Positions 49,518-61,246 of a stretch of 64,000 nt of DNA are shown in pieces. Every line of letters begins with the position of its first letter. The stretch's first letter is position 1. Location of the stretch: positions 232,011,303 through 232,075,302 of the forward strand of contig NC_081415.1 of NCBI RefSeq assembly GCF_030272615.1, in the 5' to 3' direction. The stretch is from Cryptomeria japonica (Eukaryota; Streptophyta; Pinopsida; Cupressales; Cupressaceae). Below the pieces are notes generated by a model. That model did no database searches and was not told the origin of the DNA. It saw only the letters and a program-made list of their open reading frames with translations. A program made the position numbers and the translations under genes.

Positions 49518-51894
49518 TTCATTCCCCATATTACTCAAATAATTCATTGTCCATAAAAAACTTGAAGTAGTTGTGTAATACATAGAATCTAAGATATAAT
49601 CAAACATGTTAGGAAAATGAGGAAAGTACTTGTGCTTGTAGAGCACCTCAATATGTTAATAGTTTGAATCCCATATCAATTTCCATGTTGTGAAGAGGGT
49701 TTGATTTTACTTTTGTTAAGTACATTGATTTTTTTCAAAAGGAAATAAGTAAATAATATGAGAATTTAATAATCATATAAGTAATTCCAAGACATATTTT
49801 TTAGGAATATTTTAATTGGGGGGAAATATTGTTTTTAGAAGACTGTAGGAAAGATATTTTTTATTTATTTTTTAGCCATAGAAGATGAGAGGGGAAGCTG
49901 AGAAATTAAACATTATCTTTGTAGGAGGGTCACTTCCAATATGACATCTTCCCCTTTGACATAATGATCATGATATATTTATTGGTAGAAACCACTCACT
50001 CCCATCTTATATCTCACTTTTTTTTTAATCAAGATGCAAGAAAGTAATCACAACCCAATTAATCACAATGTTATACTATCAAATCTCATACATTTTATGG
50101 GACCACTTATCCTCAACATGGGTAATTTTATTCTAACTAGTGAGTCAACAAATCAAGGATATAATAATTTTCACATCTCAATGAAGTTCCCACTACACGA
50201 TTTCAAGGAGGAGCTATTAGAGGAGAGTTTGTATTGGTCTACCAAACCTTATTAAGAGATCAAGAAATAGTAGACTTTTTGTAATTGTCCTTAAGGTCCA
50301 TAATTGTGTTCCATGTCAAGAAAGTGTTATGTTATTATTATAAAAGGAAAAAACTTAACCAAAAATAAGTTATGTGCAAATAACAATCACATTCTTTACC
50401 TTCATGCTTCCCTTCCATATTTGGTTGATAAAAGGAGTATCTATATGAGTAGTAAATTTAAAAAGAAAATACAATTAAACATAGTGTTTGTATTTTTTCT
50501 TAGAAAAAGCTTGGTGTCCCTTCTTGATTATGGACTTCGAAGGAATTAGGTCACTTAATATGTGTTCCTCTTCTTTCTCATTCCTCCTACACCTTATTTA
50601 TTCACTCCTTAATCATCAAAGATGCCTTTGAATGATCAAAGCTTCTTTGTCATAAGAAACTTTATATCTTCAAATATTATAGTTGTGACAATGGTTGATT
50701 ATGTTAATGTAAATTGTGATAGAAGTCAATTTTTTATTTTAAAATGAAAGCTTTACTGGGGTTGGTGTGAATTAATTGTGATATGGTGACTATTATCGAG
50801 GTTAATGAAAATAAAATATTATAGAGATTTTGCACATGATTTCAAACCCAAATGTGAAGAAAGCATGATAATTTGGAAAATAAATTATAAATATCAAGAA
50901 AAACTATCATACATGTATGAGATTTGACAACATAAAATTTAAAACAAAATCATCTCCATGTGTATAAAATATTACAAATATTTAAAAGAGATTAAATATC
51001 AACATGTGCCAATCTCGTAGTTGCTCTCTAAATTTAGGTCCTTTTGAAAGTTACCTTTAAATACCCAGAAGAGTGTGAGTTTATCATATATAAGATGAGA
51101 TTTAACTTCTCTTAAATAAAATTTCAAGTTTTAAATAGTTTAATCTTTAGAATTGAGGTTTCTTAATTAGTGGTATTATTATAGGATTCAAATGATGTGA
51201 TAAGAGGATATAATTTGTGAATCTAGGTGCTAATTATTATAGAAGCTAGATGACTTGGTAGGATGATTTAAATTAACACCTAGAATCATAAATTTTAATC
51301 ATTTTATTGTTGATTCAAATGATTCGGTAGGAGGATAAATTTGATAACTATTTTATATTAGCTCTATTTGATATGGTCATATCACCCAACCCACAATTGA
51401 TTAAAGCATTTATTATTGCCAACCAAGACTTACCTAGGATATAGATAGCTATCTTTTGGAGTTCATGACTAAAGTGCTTGGAAATAAATGGGATATTCCT
51501 GAGATTCAACCATAACTAAATTCTTCTTAATAACACTCCTCTCAGTGACAACACATTGATCTATCATCTCAAGGATAGTGATTGTCATTTAACAATGAAA
51601 TGAAAATATGATTATCAATGTGTGTTCATTATGTGTTTTGGGAAAAAGAGGGTGAATTATATTAGTTGGAAATAAATAAAAATAATAATTATTTTAATGT
51701 GCTTTTGGGTTAAAAAGGAAAAATGGAGTTCATTTCATACTTAGCACTTTTTAAAGAAAAAATTGAGAGAGAAACTCACTTTGTGAAGGAAAATTGATTT
51801 GTTGATTGGGAAGGCATTTGGAAACTAGATTGCATGGGATTAATTAAATTTGGATAGGAATTGTGAATAGGTATATTTTGGCTTAATGTAAAGA
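49518..51894. other. Intergenic DNA, AT-rich
   Basis: No supported gene. Short ORFs at 50034-50255 and 50304-50549 have no recognisable domain. Around 51180-51345 three weak repeats share an AAATGATNNGGTAGGAGGAT-like word. Confidence 0.5.
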
Positions 51895-53460
51895 ACTGAA
51901 CAAAGTTCTTATGTAGAAGAAAGTAATGAAAAATGTTGGTTAGAGGTCACGGAGGAAGAGTTAACTCAGATTGAGAAAAATGAAACTTGGGAGTTGATTC
52001 TAAGACCTAAAGACAAGAATGTCATAGGTACCAAATGGATCTTTAGAAACAAGTTGAATAAATATAGAAAGTGGACTCAGAGTTAAGGCCGAACTTGTAT
52101 GCAAAGGATATGCTCAAGTTGAGGGAGTTGATTTTGAGGAGATATTTTCTCCAGTAGCAAGGTTAGAGGCAATTAAATAATTTTCCTGCCATTATCAACA
52201 TTCAAAAATTTCAAAGTGTATTAGATGGGTGTCAAATCTATATTTCTTAAAGGAGATGTATGAGAGGAAGTCTACATTGAAAAACCATAAGGGTTCTAGT
52301 GCTCCTGGGAAAACCAAATTTTGTGTGCAGATTAAAGAAGGATCTTTATGGACTCAAGCAAGCCTCTAGAGCATGGTATTCTAGATAATAAATATTTGCA
52401 ACAATAAGGTTTTAGGAGAGGTAGTGCAGACAACAATTTATACATACAAATAGAAGGTGATCAATTATTGATTATTTTTGTTTTTGTTGATGACATTATT
52501 TTTTTGGAGGTAATAGTGATGCAATGTGCAAAGAGTTTCAACATGCAATGTAGAAAGAGTTTGAAATGTCAACAATTGGTGAGTTGTCACTACTTCTTGG
52601 TTTACAAATTTTTTAGCCAAAAAATGGTATATTCATATCTCAGACCAAGTATATAAAACATATGTTGAGTAAGTTTAAGATGGAGGAGTGTAAACTAGTA
52701 ACTACAACTATGGTTATTGGGTGTAAATTGAACAAAGATAATGAATTTTCTCTGAAAAATTAGACCTTGTATAAGTCAATGATTGGTAGTTTTTTGTATG
52801 TGACTACATCCAATCCAGTCCATATATAATGAAAGTAGTTGGAATGGTAGCTAGGTTTCAAGCAATGCCCAAGGAAACCCATGTCAAGGCAATAAAAAGA
52901 ATATTTAGATATCTAAAAGCTACATTGAATTTTGGTTTGTTCTATCCTAAGAGTGAAAATTTCACACTAACTACATACACAAATGTAGATTGGGATACAA
53001 GTGTAGATGATCAAAAGAGTACAAGTGGTGGAGCCTTATTTCTTGGTGATAGTCTTATATCTTGGTTGAGGAAGAAGCAGTATTCAATATTCTTATCTAT
53101 AACAGAAGCAAAACATACATTGCATCGGTATCTTCTTGTACTCAAGTTTTATGGATAAAGAAAAATTTGAAGAAGATGAAAGTTGATTTTGGTGAACCCA
53201 TTTCTATTCTTTGTGAGGATACAAGTGTCATAATTTTTTACAAGAATCTAATGACGCATTCAAGGAAAAAACACATTGCAACTAAGTTTCATTTTCAGAG
53301 AGAGAAGGTTGCAGACAAATAAGTGAAGTTGGAGTATGTTGACGCAAAGGAGAAAGTTGCAGACATTTAAAAAAAAACCTCTTCGAAGTGAGAATTTTGA
53401 GAATCTCTAGTAGAATTTGGGAGTGGTTTCTCCCTCCATTTGAATCAAGGGGAAGTGTAG
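51895..53460 (+). pseudogene. Copia F reverse transcriptase / RNase H relic
   Basis: Plus-strand Copia pol fragment with many stops and frameshifts. The start resembles the entry to reverse transcriptase ([33 protein letters not shown], 51940-52060). [14 protein letters not shown] lies near 52340 and the catalytic FVDDIIF near 52480. RNase H remains at 52829-53330, with RIFRYLKATLNFG, DDQKSTSGGALFLG and KKHIATKFHFQREKVADK. The gag, protease, integrase and 5' LTR are missing, so the element is truncated at its 5' side. It is more decayed than Copia A and B, hence probably older. Confidence 0.85.
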
Positions 53461-53740
53461 GTTGAGGGGGAGTGTTGAATCCCTACCACAAGGAGACTTG
53501 GTAGCCTTACAGAGTGTTTCTAATCATTATTTGGGGAGAAATAAAGAGTAAGCGAGTTGAAGTAATGAACTCAAGATGAAAGGGGGAGCACATCATAAAA
53601 AATCCAAAATATTATGGCATTGTCCTCTACCATTGATGTCAAAGGGGGAGAAAATCATAGGGGGAGTTTATGACTAGTTTGGTTTGTGTTGATGTGCTAG
53701 CAACATTGTGTTATTTGCCATTAATGACAATGGGGGAGAT

Positions 53741-55085
53741 TATTGGACATATGTTATATTTAATGTCAAAAGTGTTGGACAATTCCATCATTGAAGTCAA
53801 AGTATTCGAAAGTGAAATTACTGTCATGTCTATGCTAGAGCATTTGAGTTTCAAATTGGTAGGCTATGATGTCTAGATTGGCAAGCTATGATGGATAGCT
53901 CTCTTAATGTTTTCATCATGCTCTGATTTGAGTTATTCCTAATTGAGCACCTTATGTGGTGTTTTTTGGATGCATTTACCGTACGCTTCTAAGGTTTGTT
54001 GCTCGAGAATAGGATATGCATTCAATTGCACTATTAAAGTGTTGGGTTTCACATTCTGCCATAGTAGAGAGTTATGGCCTATGGTTTGGAAGCAAAGTAG
54101 ATGTACAAATAATGTTTCATATTCCAGAGTTTCAAAGGTTGAGCTTTAGTAGACATAAACTTAGAAGTGACAGAGTGTTCACTCTTCTTGTTGGCTGACT
54201 AGGTTGGTGTTCCAGTGTGATGCACCAAAGGATTGTAAAATGTGCTAGCTAGAAGTATCTTGTGGTTGTGCTTTGAGGCAAGTGGAACGTGTGCTGGGTA
54301 ACACATAGCATGTCCCTTCTTTTAGAGTAATGTGTGGGCTTTTGTACCAAACCTATTACATGTTTGATGTAGGGTTTATTTTTGTGGCCAACTTGAAGAT
54401 GCAATAGTCTTATTCTAGGCTGACTTGTGAATGTAATTATGTTTTTAATTCATATATAGTTGAGTTAGATTCATTCCTAGTGTAGTTCTTTAATTAATGC
54501 ATCTAGAATGTTTTGATGTGCGAGTATGTGGGTGATTCTATTATTAGCATCTCAGTCATTGTGTGCGGTTTTGATTTGAGATCATATGCACTTTTTGAAG
54601 GAGTTCTAATGTTGTTTATATTAGAAGGAAGCTAACCATTCAACCTTGAACATATGCAATTCATGTCTCTTGTATTTTTGTGGGATTGGTGTCTCACATT
54701 CTGAGTTGGTACTAAAATATTGAAGTAGGGGATTAGTGTCTCCTATAGGTTGATACTTGCAAATATAATTGGGATTGGTATCTCCATTAGGTTGGTGTCT
54801 TACTTTATTTTGTAAACTCCTTATTATATTCCTACTTTTGCGAGGCTCGATTTGGGCAATAGATCCAAGTGGCTATTCTCACCATGGTTTTTCCCATTTC
54901 GAGTTTCCACATAAATCTAGTGTTCTTTGTGTGGATGTGTGTTGATTAATTGATTCATCATCAAGGAAAATTAGTAAATCTTGGTTTGATGATTTGGGGA
55001 TCATGTTTGGAGAAGTTAAATCAATGCTTAATCAAGTTGAAATTGGCATATACTTATTTACCCCCCTTCTTAGTATATTATGTGC
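53741..55085 (+). repeat. Probable 3' LTR of Copia F
   Basis: Follows a purine tract (TGGGGGAGAT, 53731-53740) and starts TATTGGACAT, probably from TGTTGG. Near its end it has CACCATGGTTTTTCCC and GAGTTTCCAC (about 54875-54912) and TTTACCCCCCTTCTTAG (about 55060), both blocks shared with the ends of the other Copia LTRs. The right boundary is approximate because there is no second copy. Confidence 0.55.
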
Positions 55086-55412
55086 CCTTTAGAGGTTGGT
55101 TAAAGAAAGAAGCCTATGTTCAAAAGAAATTAAAGATAATCATTTAGATGATAAACTCAAAGAATATTATATTAAGAATTTACAAACTTGTTTTTTTTCT
55201 GTGATTGTAATTCAAAATAGAGGTCTAATTCTCATTGAAAGTGCTAACAACAAAAACTATTAATGTATTTTAAATTGAGAATCAATAATGTACATATTAT
55301 TGTACATTTATACTTCTATGCATAAGTGTGAGAATTTTGTGTTATGTTGCATGCTTGGATAATGCTTAATTGGATCTCCCATCTATGGTTGCTCATTTTA
55401 CTTTGATATATT

Positions 55413-55561
55413 GTTGCAAGGTCTGTGCCCTTGGTCTCTGTGCATCAAAAGAGGTGTGTTTGCGACATGTCTTAACTGCCTCTCGTGGATTCTATATGTC
55501 TAATGGTTGTATTGGGCATGAACAGGTCGATCTTTTGGTGCAACGACAACCACTCACAACA
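55413..55561 (+). repeat. 5' LTR of the mini element
   Basis: 149 bases, TGTTGCAAGG to CTCACAACA. The partner is at 55617-55766. Confidence 0.88.
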
Positions 55562-55616
55562 ATTGGTATCAGAGCTAGGTCACGGGTTCAAACCCTGCTT
55601 GTGCTGAAGGGGGGAA
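55562..55616 (+). other. Internal region of the mini element: priming sites and a B-box-like word
   Basis: Holds TGGTATCAGAGC at 55564-55575, GGGTTCAAACCC near 55584-55595 and AAGGGGGGAA at its end. Everything needed for priming is present and nothing else. Confidence 0.8.
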
Positions 55617-55766
55617 TGTTGCAAGGTGTGCGCCCTTGGTCTCTATGTAGCAAAAGTGGTGTGTTTACGACATGGCTTAACTACCTCCCGTGGATTCTAC
55701 AAGTCTAGTGGTTGTATCAGGCATTGACAAGTCGATCTTTTGGTGCAATGACAACCGCTCCCAACA
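55617..55766 (+). repeat. 3' LTR of the mini element
   Basis: 150 bases, TGTTGCAAGG to CTCCCAACA, with scattered differences from the 5' copy. Confidence 0.88.
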
Positions 55767-57296
55767 CATACATCTTCATACTACTTCACATGCAAGTTAA
55801 GGGGAGAAAAAATATTATGGTGAAATTGCATACTATACACTTTTCTCATTCATTTTGGACAAGTATTGATCTAATTTGTTCTTTATGCAATAACTAGCCT
55901 ATAAATAGTGAATTTATGTGTAAAAGTTAGCACATTCCTTGAATCTATTATAGTTGTTCCTCTAAACCCTAGGGACTAGTCTTAATCCTTAGTTTAGCAA
56001 TCCACTTAATTGGTTTGAATTCATAACTTGAAATTTGTTCCCCTTCCAACTAGTCAGTGTTCATTGAATTAACCATAAAAGTTTTAAATTGTATTCTAGG
56101 TCATTGTATAAAAGGACAAATCCTAATTCATCATGATCATCTTTAAATCATTGGACACCTCTTGCACATATTGAGATAAATAATTTATAATATATTTGAT
56201 CAACACTTAGCATCAACATGACACTTGTAGTAACATGTGACTAGGCATATTACATGATAGCCTAGAGTGTCTTTAATTGTTGTTCCAAATCTAGAAAATG
56301 GGTCCACCTAGGTGTTTTGAATAAGAACATGTCACTCACTTAGCATACTTCTCAAAGGTGTTTGTAAACATTGCTAATTTCATTATTGTGGGTTTAGACA
56401 TCAAGACAAACCATTTTTCTATTTCAACATAACATTTAGATTTATTTCATGCATTGAAGATCAACTCTATTAATTAAGTTCAACTCCACATTGCATATTT
56501 GATCCAAGTTGATTTCAAACCTTAAAATAAGCCCTCTCTACATTTAGAGAAAACCCCCTTTCAAAAACCATCATTCTACTTCTATTAGATTGAAGAATAT
56601 GTGATTATAAATTATTGTTTAATGTTATAATCAAATTAATAAATATACTTTAACCACCAAATCAACTAAAAACTTTATTTATATTTATATTTTTTTAATT
56701 TTTCATATTCCATCACAATATAAATAACAACTCTAAATTAAATTATATTAATTATCATATTTATTAAACCTAATTTTTATTAATAAAATTATTTAATTTA
56801 TTTAAACATTTAATCATATCTTTTCAATATATTTTTAAATATGCCCATATATAACCACATAATTTCTCAATTTTAGAATATCTCTCACTAATGAAATTTT
56901 ATCCTTACCTTTAAAAAAAACCATTCAGAAAACCAATTATGTTCTTTTCATTTGACCAGACTCAGATAAGAAAAGGTTTTCCTTTTCAATTTTTTTTTTC
57001 TATTTTTAAAACTATTTGAAAGAAATTTGGATCAGAAATCTTTAAGAAAATATCACATCCATTACTCACTAAATAGGCTGGATGCAGAAAATGAGAAAGA
57101 AAAGTTTTATTAAAATTTAGTTTCAAAGTATGATTTATTTGAGCTTGAGAATAATTGTTGCAGAACTGATACTGTTAAAGACTGCACAGCCATGGCTGTC
57201 ATCTGCCAACCCTTAGTAAATGTAATTCTAGGATGTGTATCTAAAGCCTTAGTTCAAGTAAAAAGCAATTCTAAAAATAAATCTTCAGCTTACAAA
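55767..57296. other. Intergenic DNA and 3' flank of the polygalacturonase gene
   Basis: Very AT-rich. No gene seen. On the minus strand, AATAAA-type signals occur at about 57139-57134 and 57111-57106, some 160-190 bases beyond the stop codon, and could serve for polyadenylation. Confidence 0.5.
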
Positions 57297-60200
57297 TTAA
57301 AGTTCATTTCTTGGTTGTTGGGTCATTACTTGTGTAATCATTTCTTCTTTCTGAAGTTGGTTATAATATTGAAAACATGGAGGTGGAGTCACAAAGCCCA
57401 AGCTGAACCCCATGGCATTTTCACAAAAACTTGTTGCACTATCTCCAGAAGTAAGAGTGAGATAAATGTTTTGTAGAATAATGTTCTCACAAGGAACACT
57501 TTCACTGCATGCAAATCTAATAGCTTGTTCTGTTGCAGATGTTCCCCTGATATTGAAGTAGCCAACTTCACTCACTCTCACTGCAGAAGTCTGCATTACA
57601 AGCCACATAAATTTTTAGTAGCTCATAAATTCATTCCTTTACCTAAATTCATTTTCTATGCAATTCAAAAATATGGTTCAGATGGTAGGAAGATCAAATT
57701 TTATAGCTTAAACTGACCAATGGTTTTTGATCTGTTAGGTTTTTTTTTTTTTTTTTTGGCTTTTCTCTACGTATTACTATCCGTTTGACCTCTGTCTACA
57801 CAGCACCCATATTATACCATTGATCATATTTTTTAATTAATTAATAATTAAAATAGAACAGATGTTTATTTTTCAATTAATTATTAAATATGATCAATGG
57901 TACAATATGGGTGCTGGATAGACATTGCCATTTGTTTGTGCCGGTCTTATATCATACCGCATTTATCGCAGGACCTTTAGTTTTATAATGGCCCCGGCCA
58001 GCTTTAAGCTATAAAATTTGATCTTCCTACCATCTGAAACATATTTTTGAATTGCATAGAAAAGGAAATGCTTTATCTGATAGCTATACAAACTATAAGA
58101 AGTGATGTCAAATACACTTAGTGTTTTTTTCTTTGGTTGCCCCTTTTAATGTGGTTAGTCTTTACTCCTAGAGACTGGTCCTACTATCTGCTCTTCCTTT
58201 TCAATCCAAGATGTAAAAGTAAAGATGGTAGTTAAAACTTTATTTAAAAAAGCTTAGAAATAACATTTCAATGTGATCTGAGACCTGGTTTGGGCATCGC
58301 TCAGGAGAGTCACAGTAGTATTGATCAATAATGATAGGATTGGAGACATTTTCCATATAAATATTTGAATATCTGATTCCCTGAGCATAGCCAGAGCCAC
58401 CCTGCAAATAAAAATATTAGATAAGTTTAATGCAAATCCAAATAAAATTAAGAGCAGTAAGATCTAAGAAACATTGCTGAACTAATCAGTAATCCCTAAT
58501 GAAATGAAAATAAAGTTCAAATCACTGTCTTTACTATCAGTAGAACAATTTCAGCATATAATGCTTGGCAAATTATCTACTTACAACTTAGAGTTATCTA
58601 ATTTGTATTTCTAGTTTTTAGTTCCAGAGCATCTTGACCTAAGTACCTAGCTTCTTGGATGGTAATCCCTAATATATTGTTTTTCTCATAACTAATTGAG
58701 CTAATGCATCTTTCTTTTAATAGACTACTTAATATGAATTATTTTGATATTGCTATCAAGATTCAATTCTGTAGTTTTGAAGTCAAATTCATTGACCCAT
58801 GTGTCATGAGTAGTGGATTACAAGACCCTGTTTCTCATGAGAATGAATGGTACACTTAGCTCTCATTGCATCTAGATGATTCTCACAAAGGTGAAACATC
58901 GGGCCTTCCCAAGAGGTCACCCATCCCAGTACTACTCCAACTCAAGCGTACTTAACTATGGAGTTTCCTCCAAGGTTAAGCTCACTTAGTTTGCTACCCC
59001 ATTTGCAAAACCTTCACCAAGTCTTGTGCCTTATGAACCATTCATTTTAGAGTCTCTTTAACTTATCAATTGACAAATAGGAGATATTTTCCACGTCAAG
59101 TCAAACTATGATATGTAAAGCAATTCCAACTGTCAAAACAAAGTCTGATGTCACTGTGGCCATGCATCAGCATCTCTGTTTGGAATGGATTAGAGTTGGG
59201 ATATTTTACCTGCCAGGTCTTGATTCGCAGACCATTTGTAGTGTCATGGATATATGCACCATCCACCACCACAAAAGACACCTCTGCTCCTGAGTTCCCC
59301 TTTCCCAAGCTCCCAATGCTGTATTCATATTAGGAAATCAATTTATCAGTTAACTTTCTATATGGGTAGTTATGGTGTTATAAAATTTAGATACTTGGGT
59401 ACCTGATTCCATGGCCTGGTCCACAAGTCACATTTTGAATCATAACATTAAATGATTCACTTACTATGGAAATGCAGTCATCCCCTGCATAAATATTTAA
59501 GAAGATACCAGTGAAGTTGAGAAGAGACACCTTAACTAGATTGAAAAAAAATTAAAAAAATTGGGTAACTGAGCATACCGGTACCAATAATGGAGTCAGT
59601 AACCATCACATAGCTGGATGCACTGATATGAATGCCATCAGTATTAGGACTGTATTGAGGTGCTGAGACTCTTAGATAATTTGCTTCTACTCCAGCACAA
59701 TTTTGAAATGTAAGGTGAAATTTTGGACTGTTTTCCATGCTTAAGTTCCTGACCCAAAGATTTTTGATTGAATCAAAGGTAACTGCCTGGAAATCAAAAG
59801 GTTTTAGACATGCCTCTAACACCTTTACATACAGACATATTACTACTCTATTGTATATCATCTTTTCTATGTTTAAGTTCCTGACTCAAAGATTGTTGAT
59901 TGATTCAGATATAACTAAGGATTTAGACACCACTATAACACCTTTACATACAGACATATTTACTATTTTATTGTATATCACCATCTCCAGAATTGTGCCT
60001 AGGTCATGTTTAAATGAAAAAAATATGGAAAACGATACAGGAACATACCGTTGGAGCAGGTGTACATGGCTACAAATGAAAGGAAAACACTGTATCAGGA
60101 TTTGCACTTATTATCTAATGTGAACATTCAATCACCACTGCTATAATCTAAAAATTGAAGTCATTGGCAAGAACATTTCAAATATGGAGAGTGCTTGATG

Positions 60201-61246
60201 CCCTTACATTTGTTTTATTGATTTTGCAAGACTCTGCCCACCATTTCTGTCCTCTTCCATCAATTCTACCTCCACCACCAACTGCAAGATTATTTACTTC
60301 ATTGAAGAGGAGCCAATAATTTGCCTCAATCCAAACATTTGGATCCTCTGGTGCAACTATTGTCCCAGAAATCTGCAAACATCAAACTGAAGATGAATTA
60401 GATTGTCAAACTACTAGAATAGACACCTTACAAACTTCTTTATCAAATTAGGATGAAATGAGTGTTTTCACTGTGTACTATGATCCCTTAATGGTTACCT
60501 GCACAGTTAAGGGATATTGGCATGGGCCAGAGAAGTTAATGGGCTTGAGAAGGTACATATTTCCTTCAGGCACAAAGAAGGTTGCAAACACTGACGAACA
60601 TGCCTCCTGCCAAGCATCCTCAAAAGCCTGGAACAGAGTAATTACACAAGAACACTAAGACTGTGATCTGAAATATTAATGAAAAAACTTCTACACAATC
60701 TAATCAAGAAACTTCGCAGCTCAGAATGGAAATCTGATATCTTTACTAAATTCTATGCTAAATTCTATGTTAGGGACAAGTCCATCAATCACTCTCATAT
60801 AAGCTCAGAGCAAGAATTCCTTCTTAAACTAAAGTTTACTTTTTGATTCAAGTCTTAGATTGTTAAAAATGAAGTTCAAAATGCAGGTAATGAACCTTGG
60901 TATCATCTGTGATTCCATCTCCCACTGCACCGAAGTCATCCACAGAAACCACCACATCATTCCATAAGTATGAGTTAGTTTCCATCCCAATCTCTTCAAA
61001 GCTAGTGATAGATTCAGTCGTTCGGACAGATAACCTATAATCTTTTTCTAACATTTGTGAGAAGATTTGAGAGGAAAGAGCTTGTTTCTTTGCAAACATG
61101 TGAAATGGCCCTTTTTCAACCTGCTTCTCACATGCTCCATATGAATCTAAAACCAGAAACAGAGCACTTATCATCTGCATTAGTCTGATTGCACCCATTT
61201 TTCTTGCCATTCTTGTATTCCTACTCTGATTCAAAGCCAAGTCCAA
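57297..61246 (-). CDS. Polygalacturonase-like glycoside hydrolase family 28 protein, nine exons
   Basis: Minus-strand exons: 61246-60896, 60627-60499, 60372-60208, 60069-60049, 59786-59579, 59484-59403, 59318-59210, 58401-58285 and 57590-57297. All introns are GT-AG and the exons sum to 1,476 bases, 491 residues plus stop, without a break. The family hydrolyses alpha-1,4-galacturonan of pectin in the cell wall. The N-terminus has a hydrophobic stretch after MARK ([12 protein letters not shown]), a likely signal peptide, so secretion is expected; a start at the internal ATG near 61210 is possible. Then come [25 protein letters not shown] (catalytic Asp), TGDDCIS (two Asp), [12 protein letters not shown] (His) and LRIKTWQGGSGYA (substrate-binding Arg/Lys). 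Exon 4 is only 21 bases (PCTPAPT). Several Cys pairs are kept. Endo or exo action and expression site cannot be told. The only intact host gene here. Confidence 0.93.
57652..58063. repeat. Fold-back inverted repeat in intron 8 of the polygalacturonase gene
   Basis: Outer arms of about 60 bases (57652-57711 and 58004-58063) are near-perfect reverse complements. Inner arms of about 50 bases (57793-57842 and 57875-57924) also pair. Unmatched segments of about 80 bases lie between the outer and inner arms. It could be a MITE nested in an inverted duplication or a fold-back element. The left part includes a long T run (57739 on). Confidence 0.85.
58890..58999 (-). repeat. 5S rRNA-derived fragment in intron 7
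   Basis: Read on the minus strand, the segment contains GGAGTAGTACTGGGATGGG followed by TGACCTCTTGGGAAGGCCC. Upstream lies CATAGTTAAGTACGCTTGAG. These match the internal promoter half of plant 5S rRNA, while the 5' third is hardly recognisable. It is too diverged to be a working 5S gene. A Cassandra-type TRIM LTR or a 5S-derived SINE are the known ways such pieces spread. No second copy or element boundary was found, so the carrier is undetermined. Confidence 0.8.
59731..59982. repeat. Tandem duplication covering the start of exon 5 and part of intron 4
   Basis: Copy one (59731-59862) contains the true 5' end of exon 5. Copy two (59863-59982) lies wholly in intron 4 and repeats the coding start in degenerate form, ending in the shared words CCTTTACATACAGACATATT and TTGTATATCA. 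In copy two the reading frame has a TGA where exon 5 has Trp, and the acceptor region is altered, so it is a dead exon copy. Confidence 0.85.

Larger units (their letters stand above)
55413..55766 (+). mobile_element. SMART/TRIM-class mini LTR element, 354 bp
   Basis: Two 149-150-base direct repeats (55413-55561 and 55617-55766), each starting TGTTGCAAGG and ending CAACA, flank only 55 bases. These begin ATTGGTATCAGAGC (primer binding site) and end CTGAAGGGGGGAA (purine tract). The flanks TATAT and CATAC match at three of five positions and differ only by transitions, so they are a plausible aged target duplication. There is no coding capacity. Between the two priming sites lies CACGGGTTCAAACCCTG, which resembles a tRNA T-arm/B-box. 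Confidence 0.9.

Noticed and set aside
55564-55595. A tRNA gene
   Set aside because: Only a T-arm-like word next to a primer binding site. No acceptor, D or anticodon arms can be formed.
58890-58999. A functional 5S rRNA gene
   Set aside because: The 5' part is unrecognisable and the rest has many differences. It lies alone inside an intron.
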